Source of the DNA: Pelagophyceae sp. CCMP2097
Lineage: Eukaryota; Sar; Pelagophyceae
Assembly: GCA_026770575.1 (NCBI GenBank)
Contig: MU657197.1
Span: 302,577 to 337,423 of the forward strand
Direction of reading: 5' to 3'
Length of the DNA stretch: 34,847 nucleotides
The position numbers and the translations under genes were made by a program. Positions 17,091-26,271 of the stretch are shown here, one piece after another; position 1 is the stretch's first letter; every line of letters begins with the position of its first letter. A model generated the notes under the pieces. That model saw only the letters and a program-made list of their open reading frames with translations, ran no database searches and was not told the origin of the DNA.

Positions 17091-18756
17091 ATGGCCGACG
17101 CCGCCTGCGCGCCGCCGGCGGCGCGCGCACCGGTGCGTGTGAACCGGCAGTTCAAGTTGGCTCGCATATTGCATGGCGGAAAGCTTGGCCCGGTCCATCA
17201 AAGCGGCGCTCGCGGAGGCCGACGCGCGCCGCTAGGCCGCTGGCCTCTGCGCGCTGCCTTGCGATGTCTTCGCGCTCGCGCTGCGAGGCATCGCGGCGGC
17301 CGACGTCGCCGCGCTCCGCGAGGCCTGCCGGGGCGCGCTGCCGCCCGGCGCCGTCTCGCCGCTCTGCGAGGCGTTGGGCGGCGCCCAGTACGCGGCGCTC
17401 ATGCGGCTGGTGCTGCAGCGTTTGGACGCGAAGCGCGGGGGGTCTGCGGGCAAAGCGCGCAAGCCACCGACCGCGTTCCCCGGCGACGTGGCCATCGCGC
17501 CGATGACGCCTCTCAAGGGCTGCCGCGAGGGCCCGGCGACGCCCACTGCGGCGGCTGGAGCGCCGCCGCCGGCGCTGGCGCTGTGCCTGCTGCGCGTGAC
17601 CGAGCTGCAGCGCGTCGCAGACGGCCTCCTCGACGCGCGCGACGTCTCCGCGGCCGAGGAGGCGCGCGGCGCGCGAGGCTACTGGGTCTCGAAGAACTGG
17701 GCGATTCACGCGCGGCGCTACCACGAGCAGGCCAAGCAGCGTCTGCTCAAGCGAGTCTGTGGCGACGCTCCCTCGTCCGGCTCGGGCCGCAAGGGCCGCT
17801 CTCGGACCCTCTCGACCGAGTCGCTGCCGCCGTGGCCCGACGCCAACGTGGACCTGCTCTGCGAGCACGGCGCTCTCGCACCGCGCAACTCTGCGCCAAG
17901 GGCGAAGCGCGTCCTCGTCGACCGAGCGACGTGGCGCGCGATTCAGCAAAGGTTCCCGCTCAGCACCAAGCTCAAGGCGAGTGCACGCGCCGATTGCGCG
18001 CAGTGCCTCGGCGTCGCCGCGGACCACGCGCTGGTGCTGAAGAAGCTGCGCGAGCGGCAGGAGTGCGACCGCCAGGCGCGAGTCGCGGAGCTCGATGTCG
18101 ACGACCGTGACGGCAAGGGCCTCGACGACGTCTACGCACCGCCCAAGAGCTTTGAAGGCGCGGCTTGCGCCGACACGCCGGGCGCGGTGGCGGTGGCGGT
18201 GGACTACTCTGCGCTTCTGCGGCAGCTCCTGGGCAGCCGCGAGCGCGCCAAGCGCGGCGTGCCGCTGGACCGCGTCTCCCCGGACGGCAGCGGTGCGCCG
18301 CTGCTCCCGGGCCGCTACCACCTCGTGCCTCACGACTGGTTGCGCGCGTGGCGGAGGTCGCTGCGCATCTCCTGCGCGTGCAAGCCGGGGCCTCCAAACA
18401 CGAGCGACTACCTCTGCTCGTTGCACGGCAAGCCACTCGTCCCGTCGGGCGTGGATCTGTTCCTCCGCGGCCAGGCGCCGACGCCCGTCATTGATGCGTC
18501 CGGCGCGGCGTGCTGCGAGGTCGTGACGGCGGACGAGTGGCGCGCGGTCAACGCGCTGTACCCAGTCGACTTTGCAGTCGCGTTCGACGTCAAGCCGTCG
18601 CGCGGCGGCGCCGCGAGCGTCTCGTACCCGACTGAGCCCTGCCGCCTCTGCGACGCCTCTGGCCGCGCGAACAGCGTCGACATCAAGTTCCGGCCACGCG
18701 ATTTGAAGCGCGGCGGCCGCGCGCGCGCCAGCGGCGACGACGCAATCTTCTGGTGA
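17091..18756 (+). CDS. F-box-like/DUSP-like protein related to USP48 C-terminal region
   Basis: Very GC-rich gene. Proposed exons are 17091-17132 and 17236-18756, giving 520 residues. A 103-bp intron (GTGCGT ... CTAG) removes an in-frame TAG at 17233. The alternative start ATG at 17173 would be broken by that TAG. The first domain, LPCDVFALALRGIAAADVAA then LREACR, resembles an F-box. Further on, GYWVSKNWAIHARRYHEQAK, NVDLLCEHGALAP, KRVLVDRATWRAIQQRFP and ADCAQCL look like a DUSP-type module with a CxHG motif. A second related module has PHDWLRAWRRSLRISCACKP, YLCSLHGKPLVPSGV, VVTADEWRAVNALYP and CRLC. DUSP modules occur in ubiquitin-specific proteases, and this pair recalls USP48. No protease Cys/His boxes are present, so enzymatic activity is not expected. 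The stop TGG TGA also contains a GTGAGC donor, so a further exon is possible. Confidence 0.6.
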
Positions 18757-18898
18757 GCGGCCCACGCCGCAGCGGACCCCCACACACAAAATACCGCCCT
18801 TTTTATTGCCCCGGGCGCTCTTATTGCCCCGGGCGCTCGCCCCCACACAGGGGCCCCCGGGGGGGTAAGCGGGCTGAAAGGCGCCTACTGAAGAGCGC
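18757..18898. repeat. Short tandem repeats between convergent genes
   Basis: An 18-bp unit TTATTGCCCCGGGCGCTC occurs twice in a row at about 18802-18837, and a roughly 14-bp unit GGCGCCTACTGAAG occurs nearly three times at 18880-18915, overlapping the end of the antisense gene fragment. Confidence 0.7.
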
Positions 18899-19135
18899 CT
18901 ACTGAAGGGCGCCTACAAGATGGTCCTCGCCCGCCGCCAGGAGCCTCAGCCCGTCGGTCGTGATAAGGCCGAGGCCGCCGAGTCTGGTCCCGTCGCGGTG
19001 GATCTCGAACACCCTCGCCGCGCCGTCTGCGATGTCGATGAGCGCGACGGCCCCGGCCGTCTCGGCGTCGAGGAGAACGTGCGAGTCGTCGAGCCAGAGC
19101 GCGCGGAACATGCCGAAGATCAGTTGTGAAATCAA
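18899..19135 (-). pseudogene. Truncated antisense gene fragment, beta-propeller-like
   Basis: The minus frame reads FRALWLDDSHVLLDAETAGA, then VALIDIADGAARVFEIHRDG, then TRLGGLGLITTDGLRLLAAG and EDHLV before a stop in the repeated GGCGCC tract. Codons are GC-rich at third positions, unlike the AT-rich DNA just upstream (19120-19260), which points to a 5' truncation rather than a complete gene. The alternation of short strands with Asp-rich turns suggests a propeller blade (WD40 or similar). It converges on the F-box/DUSP gene. Calling it a pseudogene rather than a last exon is inference. Confidence 0.4.
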
Positions 19136-19973
19136 AATTTTCCCAGAATACTTGCCGGGTTTTCTGATATCGACCGGAAATTAAAAGGAACATTTTTGGG
19201 GTATTTTTGACCATAATACGGTATTTACGTTAAATCTGGAGGTAAATGTAGGTAAATGGAGGGTTTTGGGGTATATTCCGGGGTATTTCCGATGAGAAGC
19301 GTGTCTGGCGCCAGGATAATTAATTAATTATTATTTAATTTTACCTTGGCAAGCTTGCCAACCCTGTTTTGATTTCAGCACTGACGAAGATGGTTCGCCC
19401 AACTTGAAGAAGGTTCTGATTTTTTTGCGGAAAATTGAAAAGGTCTTTAGAGGTATAGTTTTTGGGTTCGCGCGGGGGGCGCCGCGACGCTTCCAGCGCT
19501 GGTGCATGAACTTTGCTATGTCTTATATGGACCGAGAAAATTGATCTGGCGACTTTGGCGACGGCCGTTTCCACCCAAGGACACCTCCGAGTTGTGTTCT
19601 TTCGCCGCCGATGGGCGCGTACGGCCGTTGCGAAGACGGCTACGTCGAGCAACCTCTGGAATACGTAGCCTAAATTCTGCGGGAAGGTTCTTAAAAAGCT
19701 CCAGTTGACCCGTATTTTTTCAAAAAAACGGGCGTTTCTTCTCTCTATTTGAGGAAAATGTGGTGTGTGTTTATAGCTACGTACATCAAAAATCGCTGTA
19801 ACTTTTGCAAGAGATGGCCAATCGTGGAAGTAGCGGTACGGCGGACTTTTCCTGGGGGTGATTGCGCGGCCGCCGGAAGCTCAAGTCGAAGGCCGCAATA
19901 GTTTTGTCAAAAAAGTGCGCAATGCAAAATCAGTTTTATGGGCGAACCATCTTGTACTAGAATAAAACTCAGT
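19136..19973. mobile_element. AT-rich DNA with a possible 567-bp TIR element
   Basis: AAGATGGTTCGCCCA at 19387-19401 and its exact inverse TGGGCGAACCATCTT at 19939-19953 could be TIRs of a small element. No target duplication was seen. Upstream, 19195-19290 has GGTAAATG and GGGGTATTT repeats, and 19319-19340 is a TTAATTAATTAAT run. No gene is supported. Confidence 0.4.
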
Positions 19974-20672
19974 TTAAGAGAGCTTTTTTAAAGAATGTTG
20001 GCAGTTGCAACGATCCAGGGCCTTTCGCCATTGCGCACCACTGGGGGACCCTCCGAGCGTGTTTGGGGGCTTATAGGGTGGGTTTGGGGCAGGGCTGGGC
20101 CCTGCCAAAGTGGCTGCGTCTCCGGCGCCCGACTTGGGGCTGCAAAAGACGCGGAATCTCAAAGGCTTTGCAAAATTTAAGCTAAAACGGGAACTAAATA
20201 CATCTTATCCTTAGAGTGATATTGAAACTTTGTTTCCTGACGTCGGAGCTCCGGAGAAGGGGCAAATCGACGGATTCGAGGCGATCAGGACCTGATCACC
20301 CCGAATCCGCCGATTTGCCCCTTTTCAAAAGAGGAAAACATAAAGCTAAAATGTACGTCGTTTTCAATAATAACACCATTCGACGACACCGCAGGCCGCG
20401 GGGAGGTGGCAGCGACCGGGAATTTTTATGCATTATCGACACAGTTTTCGACTGCGGATCCGCCTGGTTAGTCAGTTTCTTCGTGGGCGCCACCTCTGAA
20501 GTGATGCCGACCTCAAAATGGCCTACATGTAGACGCGGCCGAATGAAAAAATAAGCTCGCCACGCGATTCTACGCCCAAAACAACCCAAGAGATACATTA
20601 ACCTCCCAGCGAATTAAGGGGCGCAACACCGCGGCCCGGGCAGCCAACATTCTAAAAAAAACGCTCTCTTAA
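19974..20672 (+). mobile_element. TTAA-bounded transposon, copy 2 (uninterrupted, 699 bp)
   Basis: Bounded by TTAA, with TIRs AGAGAGC, T-run, AAAGAATGTTGGC and the inverse GCCAACATTCT, A-run, CGCTCTCT. It shares sequence with copy 1 (14531-16513) along its length, including GCAACGATCCAGGGCCTTT, TCCGAGCGTGTTTGGGGGCT and ACACCGCGGCCCGGGCAGC. It has its own internal palindrome at 20250-20330 (GGGGCAAATCGACGGATTCG / CGAATCCGCCGATTTGCCCC). It has no transposase, so it is non-autonomous. Confidence 0.9.
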
Positions 20673-20998
20673 GAACCGGCTAAACGGGGGAAAATTCAGC
20701 GGCCCGGCGACGCCGTTGTTTGCGGTTTTGACGCTGCCAGGGGACGCGCCTGGGTCCCTCCCCTCCATCCACCCCCAAATCGAGGCGCCCTTGGAAGACC
20801 TCTGAGGGAAATTTAGCATAGGCGGAGTTCGGACCGACCATCGGTTCTTTAAAAACCGCCGGTTAGATTAAGAACCGGGCCCGAGCCGGATAATATCCCA
20901 ATCAAGGATTTAATGGATTTTGATTGGGTCTTATAAATGCATTATTGAGACATTGAACGTCGTTTGTCGATTTTTTCGTCGGTTCTTAGTCTGACCTG
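20673..20998. other. Intergenic DNA with a short inverted motif
   Basis: GGTTCTTTAAAAACCG, TTAGATTAAGAACCGG and GGTTCTTAGTC words recur, hinting at decayed element ends near the long fold-back element that follows. No gene is seen. Confidence 0.35.
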
Positions 20999-21007
20999 GT
21001 TCTTAAT

Positions 21008-21738
21008 CCGCCTTCCTTATTTGGAGAATTCCTCCATGGAGAGTTTTCATTTGAGTCTTCCGTTGGGCTTCCTTCAAATCGGCCCGCTTGGCGTCCCATG
21101 GTCGGCGTGGGCCTTGGGAGCGCGCGGAGATGCCAGCGCACCCTCTTGCGCCGAGATTCGTGATGATATTTGTTTCCCCCCCCTTGGAGCATTTTCTAAG
21201 GCCAGCGACCGAGTAAAACCGAGTTGGCTACTCTGGTTACTCGGTCGCACTCACCGAGTAAAACCGAGTAATAACTTTATAAAACTCAACCGAGTAAAAC
21301 CGAGCAGGTGCCTTCTACCTCCAGCCGCTCCAATTTAGTCCGCGTGCCGTCGGCTTGGTCTGTGACTGCGGCGCGTTCGACGGCGCCTCGCCCGGGTTCG
21401 CCCCGGGGGGATTTATTGGAGCCGTTGGAGGTTGGAGGCACCTACTTGGTTTTACTCGGTTGGGTTTTATAAAGTTCTTACTCGGTTTTACTCGGTTAGT
21501 GTGACCGAGTAGCCAGAGTAGCCAACTCGGTTTTACTAGGTCGCTGGCCTTCGAAAATGCTCTAAGGGGGGGGAACAAATATCATCACGAATCTCGGCGC
21601 AAGAGGATGCGATGGCATCTCCGCGCGCTCCCAAGGCCCACGCCGACCATGGGACGCCAAGCGGGCCGATTTGAAGGAAGCCCAACGGACGACTCAACTG
21701 AAAACTCTCCAAGAAGAAATTCTCCAAATAAGGAAGGC
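21008..21738. mobile_element. 731-bp long-TIR fold-back transposon (MULE-like)
   Basis: GTTCTTAAT flanks both sides (20999-21007 and 21739-21747), a 9-bp target duplication (8 bp if the final G belongs to the element). The arms begin GCCTTCCTTATTTGGAGAAT and are near-perfect inverted repeats of about 330 bp around a GC-rich centre (about 21345-21400). Both arms contain repeated CCGAGTAAAACCGAGT words. Long TIRs with an 8-9 bp duplication are typical of Mutator-like elements. It has no transposase. Confidence 0.88.
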
Positions 21739-21749
21739 GTTCTTAATAT

Positions 21750-22560
21750 GAGTTTTATTATATATGTGGTACTGTAATTTGTTTTGTAATTACTGAAATG
21801 GTAATTGCACTGTAATTACCAGGTTAATGGGCATTTGCCTTTTTTTTTTAATGGTATTACAATGGAATTGCGATGTAATTACTGTAATTACAGACCCCAA
21901 AATCAATTACACTGCAATCGCCCACCCATAGCACCTACAGCTGGGGTGTGTTTTAGCGATAATATCTTTACAGATGTGAATGTCGGCGATAGTTTAACAC
22001 ATAGAGACGTATGTACGGCCTGCGACGGTGCGCCTATTAAAAGTGGGGGCGAAGGCTTTCTGGGCTACATGTTGACGCAGCCCGGCTCCAACTCCTCAGG
22101 GCGCACCCTATCTGCACGCCGCTGTATCCTTCAAAAAAAAAACTTTACGTAACTGCATTGAGCGTCGATCGGACTCAGTGACAACTAGTTTTAAAACTGA
22201 ACCTATCGAAGAAGAAGAAAAAGGCTTAACAAGACGACATTAAGCGAAGATCGGACTCATCACGGTACGGTACCGTGATGAGGCCATTGGGCGTATATCC
22301 CGACCAGTCGATTCTAGATAAGCTTCATGGTCCGTTAAGGTTTTGTTCGATTAACATGTCGTTCTAATGCAAGCATTTGCAAATATTTGATGGAAATTTG
22401 GAAATTAAGCGCAATCTTTCCTCGCCAAAGTCCTCATACCATTTTCGTGTTATTCCAACGGGCTGACGACGAAGAGACTTAGTCACACGGGTGCGGCATT
22501 GGACGCTGTTCCCCCTAGGCTTGGTGGGCCAGTCCGCAGCCCCCTGGAAAATATTTCAAT
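21750..22560. other. AT-rich intergenic DNA with GTAATTAC repeats and a short palindrome
   Basis: GTAATTAC/GTAATTGC words recur at 21780-21910. CATCACGGTACGGTACCGTG followed by ATG at 22258-22280 is nearly palindromic. Neither has an assigned role, and no convincing gene was found. Confidence 0.4.
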
Positions 22561-22594
22561 ATTTTGACGCGCCAAAAATTGTAATATTTTCAGA

Positions 22595-22680
22595 GGGCGG
22601 GGGACGCTCCATTCAAGACCACTAGACTCGCCTCCTCGCTGTGAGTCTAGCAGTCTTGAATGGAGCGTCTTACGCCCGCT
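22595..22680. repeat. 86-bp hairpin element with 28-bp arms
   Basis: GACGCTCCATTCAAGACCAC and TAGACTCG at 22603-22630 pair with CGAGTCTA-type sequence and GTCTTGAATGGAGCGTC at 22643-22670, with one or two mismatches and a short loop. Flanking GGAAAATATTT and GGAAAAATCTT words suggest a wider degenerate repeat. Confidence 0.7.
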
Positions 22681-22739
22681 GGAAAAATCTTAAAATTTTC
22701 GCGCCATCTTACGGAAGAAAGAGTCCCGAAGCTGATCTA

Positions 22740-23320
22740 AAATCGACTGCGTGTCGACACACGCGTCGGATTCGGGCCGCGAGGGGGCGTCCGAACGCCC
22801 TTGGCGCCCTCTACCAGCCTGGAGCAAGAGCGAGGTTTTTGGACGGGGCGTTTGACGGTATAGCCGCCGAAGTGCGTGATTTCAGCTCGGTGAGTTCGGC
22901 GTGTTCGGCCTCTTTTGTCAACGCTTCTGGCTCGTGGGCGACCGCCGAATGGCCCCTGGAGGCGACCGGGCCGGTCTGGGCCGCTCTTGGTGGCCGACTT
23001 TTTCATAGACGGGCGCGCACGTCTTTCGATGGAAACGTCTCGAGCCGCATCGAGGTCATCCCGGCCGCGAGGTCCGACGTGGACGGCCCGGGCCACGCGC
23101 CGGACCTGCTGGAGCCTCTGTGGCCTTTGTCTGCGCACGGCACGGCCGAAGAGGACGCGCGGCGACGACGCGCGGGCAGGGACGTCGACGTCTTTCCGGT
23201 GTTTGGGGTCTCAGAGCGCCTCGCTTCCTTCGATTTGGTGCAGTGCTCTCAGCATCGAGTCCGCCTGGCTGGTCGTCGCAACGAAACCGCAAGTCGACCC
23301 TCTACAAGGCCTCTCACTGT
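22740..23320. other. GC-rich open region, possible gene fragment
   Basis: A plus frame of up to 227 codons (22641-23324) and a minus frame of 133 codons are both open. The plus reading has a protein-like stretch around ALYQPGARARFLDGAFDGIA and ending near RDVDVFPVFG. The last 30 codons fall in a repeat shared with 1457-1545, so the natural end is lost. No family is recognised, and the reading strand is not secure. Confidence 0.25.
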
Positions 23321-23338
23321 GTAAAATACTCCGAAATA

Positions 23339-23718
23339 CTGGGGGAGCTCGACCACTTTCCCGATTTGCACCACCCGGAAAACCCTTTTTTCACTGTACG
23401 ATTTCTGCGGCCGGGATTTTTTTTTAATTTTATGCTCTTTTTCAAAATTTGCAAAACCACACTCAATAATTTTAATCCAGTAATTTTGAGCGAAAATCGA
23501 GGTCTTTAACTCCATTTTATGTAAAATTCTAGGTTATTGTTTCCATTTCATATGAAATAGAGCCCCAAAACAACGATATTCGGCGGGAAACGGGATTTTT
23601 GATGTTCAAAATTTACGGGGGGGGTATTCGTACTTTTGATTTTCCCGTTTTTTTTTGTTGTAGTGCGATTTTTTGTCACCAGGAATTGGCGAAATGGGAA
23701 AGTGGCCGAGCTCCCCAG
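23339..23718. mobile_element. CTGGGG-TIR element, family member 2 (380 bp)
   Basis: Left end CTGGGGGAGCTCGACCACTT, right end the inverse of CTGGGGAGCTCGGCCACTTT. Internal words match the element at 13405-14201 (CATATGAAATAGAGCCCC, ACTTTTGATTTTCCCG). The left flank is TA; the right flank reads AA, so the target duplication is not intact. It is non-autonomous. Confidence 0.7.
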
Positions 23719-24099
23719 AACTCTCAAAATACTCCCAAATAAATTATTTCCCTATTGCAGCCTTTTCTTGTGGTAGGCTTTCCGGTGCAATGTATATAAA
23801 CACGGACCCGCGTTATAAACACGGACCCGCGTTTAGAAAGGAAAAAAAAGAGTGAGGAAACGGGTTATGAGGCTCACGTAACATCACCACTCGCCAGTGG
23901 GTCTCGGGTTCGATTCCCGCAGGGTGCGCAGCGGGTCGGCGATCCCACTGTCGCTGAATCATGATAAGTCCCTATGAAACCGCCCGCGGTGGCAGGTTTC
24001 GACCTGAGGTAAGCCCGCTAACGGAGCAGGACCCCGCCCGGTGCATTTTGTGTTGATTCTTTTCTCCACGCAATACCTTCCGTACCACACGGAACTGCG
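23719..24099. repeat. Repeat-derived DNA with a tRNA-like B box
   Basis: CTCGGGTTCGATTCCCG at about 23902-23918 is a good T-arm/B-box sequence, but the surrounding bases do not form acceptor or anticodon stems. GGAAACGGGTTATG (23858-23871) and GGCGATCCCACTGTCGC (23938-23954) recur at 17012-17025 and 24169-24186. A 19-bp unit CACGGACCCGCGTTATAAA is nearly duplicated at 23801-23835. Confidence 0.45.
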
Positions 24100-24104
24100 T
24101 GTGG

Positions 24105-24365
24105 GGGAACGTCGCACCATATCAAGAAGGGGTGTATGTACCGGGTCGAGTGAACCCACAGCGGAGAATCGGCGATCCGACTGTCGCCGAACCCGGACAC
24201 TGTTTATATATGAAGCGACACACGCGATCGGCCATAGGAGACCGGCAATCTCCTTTTGGCGATCGCATGTGTTGCTGCGTATTATCTATGGAACCGCCAG
24301 TAGGACAATGATCCGGGAAGTCCACCTTTTCCCCACCGCATCGAAGGTGGGGAAACGGCGAAAAA
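24105..24365 (+). mobile_element. Repeat with a 134-bp insertion (filled site of 16895-17035)
   Basis: Relative to 16895-17035, bases 24157-24290 are extra and are bracketed by GAACC (24152-24156 and 24291-24295), a 5-bp target duplication. The insert has an internal inverted repeat, GCGACACACGCGATCGGCCA with TTGGCGATCGCATGTGTTGC. The right part of the host repeat carries its own hairpin, CCACCTTTTCCCCACC / GGTGGGG. Confidence 0.8.
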
Positions 24366-24420
24366 ACAGGCCCGCTATCGCCTGGCTGAGCGAATTCCAA
24401 CAGGTAACCAAAAATATATA

Positions 24421-24935
24421 CTGGGGTGCCCGGCCAACTTGCCTGTCAAAGGGCCTCGGCAAAAAAAGCGAACCTGCGGTTCCGCATACCGGACCGGCAA
24501 ACCTTAACGGCATTTTTTTAGGACTTTTCTTAAAATTTTAAATAAAAATTTTAAATAATGCGTTGATCGTTTTAAATTTTGACCTTGCCTTAGAGTCGCT
24601 CAAGAGCACTGTGAACAAGCTCAACGTTGTCGCCTCCCGAGTTGCTCGTTGCGGAGCACGATGCATCGTCTCGGGCGGACCGCGGCTGGCGCGGGTCGGC
24701 GGCTGGTGCTGGTGCTGGTGAAGGGCCTCTCCCAACCTCCCATCTGTTCGAAAACGCTTTATCCAGCCCTGAAAACTACTTCGCGACGCGCCTGAAAATT
24801 TCGCGGCGGCGGTTGCTGGAGTGCGCGGTCCGGCACCGGCATTTGCGGACTTATTAATGTTTGCCGGATTTTCAATTGCAAGTGGCTGATTGGCCCCGGA
24901 TTTTGGCCAAACGGCAAGTTGGCCGGGCACGCCAG
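24421..24935. mobile_element. CTGGGG-TIR element, family member 3 (515 bp)
   Basis: Left end CTGGGGTGCCCGGCCAACTT with GCC, right end the inverse of CTGGCGTGCCCGGCCAACTT. TA flanks both sides (24419-24420 and 24936-24937). The terminus resembles the elements at 13405-14201 and 23339-23718. Small open frames inside are not convincing. Confidence 0.75.
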
Positions 24936-24937
24936 TA

Positions 24938-25203
24938 AGGGGTGTAATTTAAATTCCGATTCCCCCAAAACGATCGAAAAACATTTCGGGAGATGAATAA
25001 TTCCTTGGAGGGGGAGAGAGAATCGGATGGACAGGTAGGTATTTCTCACTAGTTCATGTCTCCGCGTAAGCGCACACTCGGAGATAGCTGCACGCCGAGA
25101 GGAATTTCTTTCGAGGGCATTCCCCTCTCGCATTGCAATTGCGGAAATCGCCCTCTCGGCGTTACGTTGAAGAATTTGCGCTTCATACGTTGAGGAATCG
25201 CAA
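24938..25203. other. Intergenic DNA with GAGAGG/CCTCTC inverted words
   Basis: CACGCCGAGAGGAATTTC and TTCCCCTCTCGCATTGC, then CGCCCTCTCGGCGT, form overlapping inverted matches at 25090-25165. No gene is seen. Confidence 0.35.
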
Positions 25204-25655
25204 GTGTCTTCGAGTCAACCAACTCAAGCGACCTCGCCAGATTCCCCCTCGCGCTCTAGGTTGACAGGGCTTTTCTTGTCATGCCCACAAGCACGCGTGG
25301 GGACACGGCCCTTGCGGCGGCTGCCGCTACGTCGGGGGCCGGGCCAACCGCCGCAGATTCGGCGAGGTTGGCACTTGACGAGACCGGCGGCGACGGTGCG
25401 TCCACCGGGACGGGTGACGGCTCCGGGGCCGGGGTTGCGCCGGCGTCATCCACGAGCGGGGCCGCGGCTACACCCCGGAACAGCAGCTGCGTTTACAAGC
25501 ACAACCAGCCTCTTCGCGCACCGAGAACAACGACAACACGGGACGCGACCGCGTCTTCCTTTTACATCGCACTGTCGAATTTGCACAACAGAAATCGCCG
25601 AAGATAACTTTTTTAAGCGCGTGCGCTCTTGCCGCCCCCTCCAGTCGTATTAGTT
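25204..25655. other. Low-complexity GC-rich open region
   Basis: An ATG at 25281 opens a 108-codon plus frame rich in Ala, Gly, Thr and Ser (MPTSTRGDTALAAAAATSGA...). A minus frame over the same bases is Ala/Pro/Ser/Val-rich. Either could be the disordered N-terminus of a protein. No domain follows in either direction, so I do not assign a gene. Confidence 0.25.
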
Positions 25656-26271
25656 GGCGCCTCGGAGACCAGCGTGCGAAGAAGAAACGTCTCAAACCGC
25701 GAAATTTTAGTAGCCTACTTTGGAGGCAAGGAATTGCCGGCCAATTTGGACATAACGTTCGGGCACAGTGCCCCTAACGTCTGTCTCAATTGGCCGGGAA
25801 CTCATTGGCGCCTTCATCGACTTTTGATTTGGGCCCTAAGGTTTAGACTGGATTAACTACTAAATTAAGAAGCTTTCGCAGAGACTCGCCAAAATAAGGC
25901 AGTTGACGAAAAAGCCAAACAAGCGCGCCCAGGGCGTCTTGCGGGAGTGGCCGGCGCAGCGCCAGCCGCCTTCACGAGCCAAAAATAGTTAATAGATTTC
26001 CGGTGATAATCTAATTCGACAGTGACGCCAGATCGCCGAGCACGTTGGTAGCCGAAATTGCCGGCAAACCAGCCCCCTCGTCGCTCTGTTTTGATTTTGG
26101 CTTCCAGGGGGCCCGTTAGGGGATGATGACTCTGAGAGGTACCCTCGCAGAAGATTTCGTAGGTGCGAAGAATTAATAAAGACCTTTCTCATAAAGGCGC
26201 AATTTTAGCTACTTTTCGCACAAAATGCCTCAATAAGACATTCTTAGGTTCGATTCAAATCATACGCGCTT
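25656..26271. other. Intergenic stretch without a supported feature
   Basis: GCCGGCCAATTTGG (25737) and CAATTGGCCGGGAA (25787) form a small inverted pair, and GAAATTGCCGGCAA recurs near 26053. Nothing else is recognised. Confidence 0.35.

Noticed and set aside
17173..17235. Premature stop (pseudogene) in the F-box/DUSP-like gene
   Set aside because: A phase-0 GT-AG intron from 17133 to 17235 removes the TAG, which is simpler than a nonsense mutation followed by 506 open codons. It remains to be tested.
17152..18846. 564-codon minus-strand open frame
   Set aside because: It is antisense to the F-box/DUSP-like gene and open only because of extreme GC content; its Arg/Ala-rich translation has no recognisable domain.
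23860..23935. tRNA gene around GGTTCGATTCCCG
   Set aside because: The T arm looks good, but no acceptor or D stem can be formed; it is repeat-derived.
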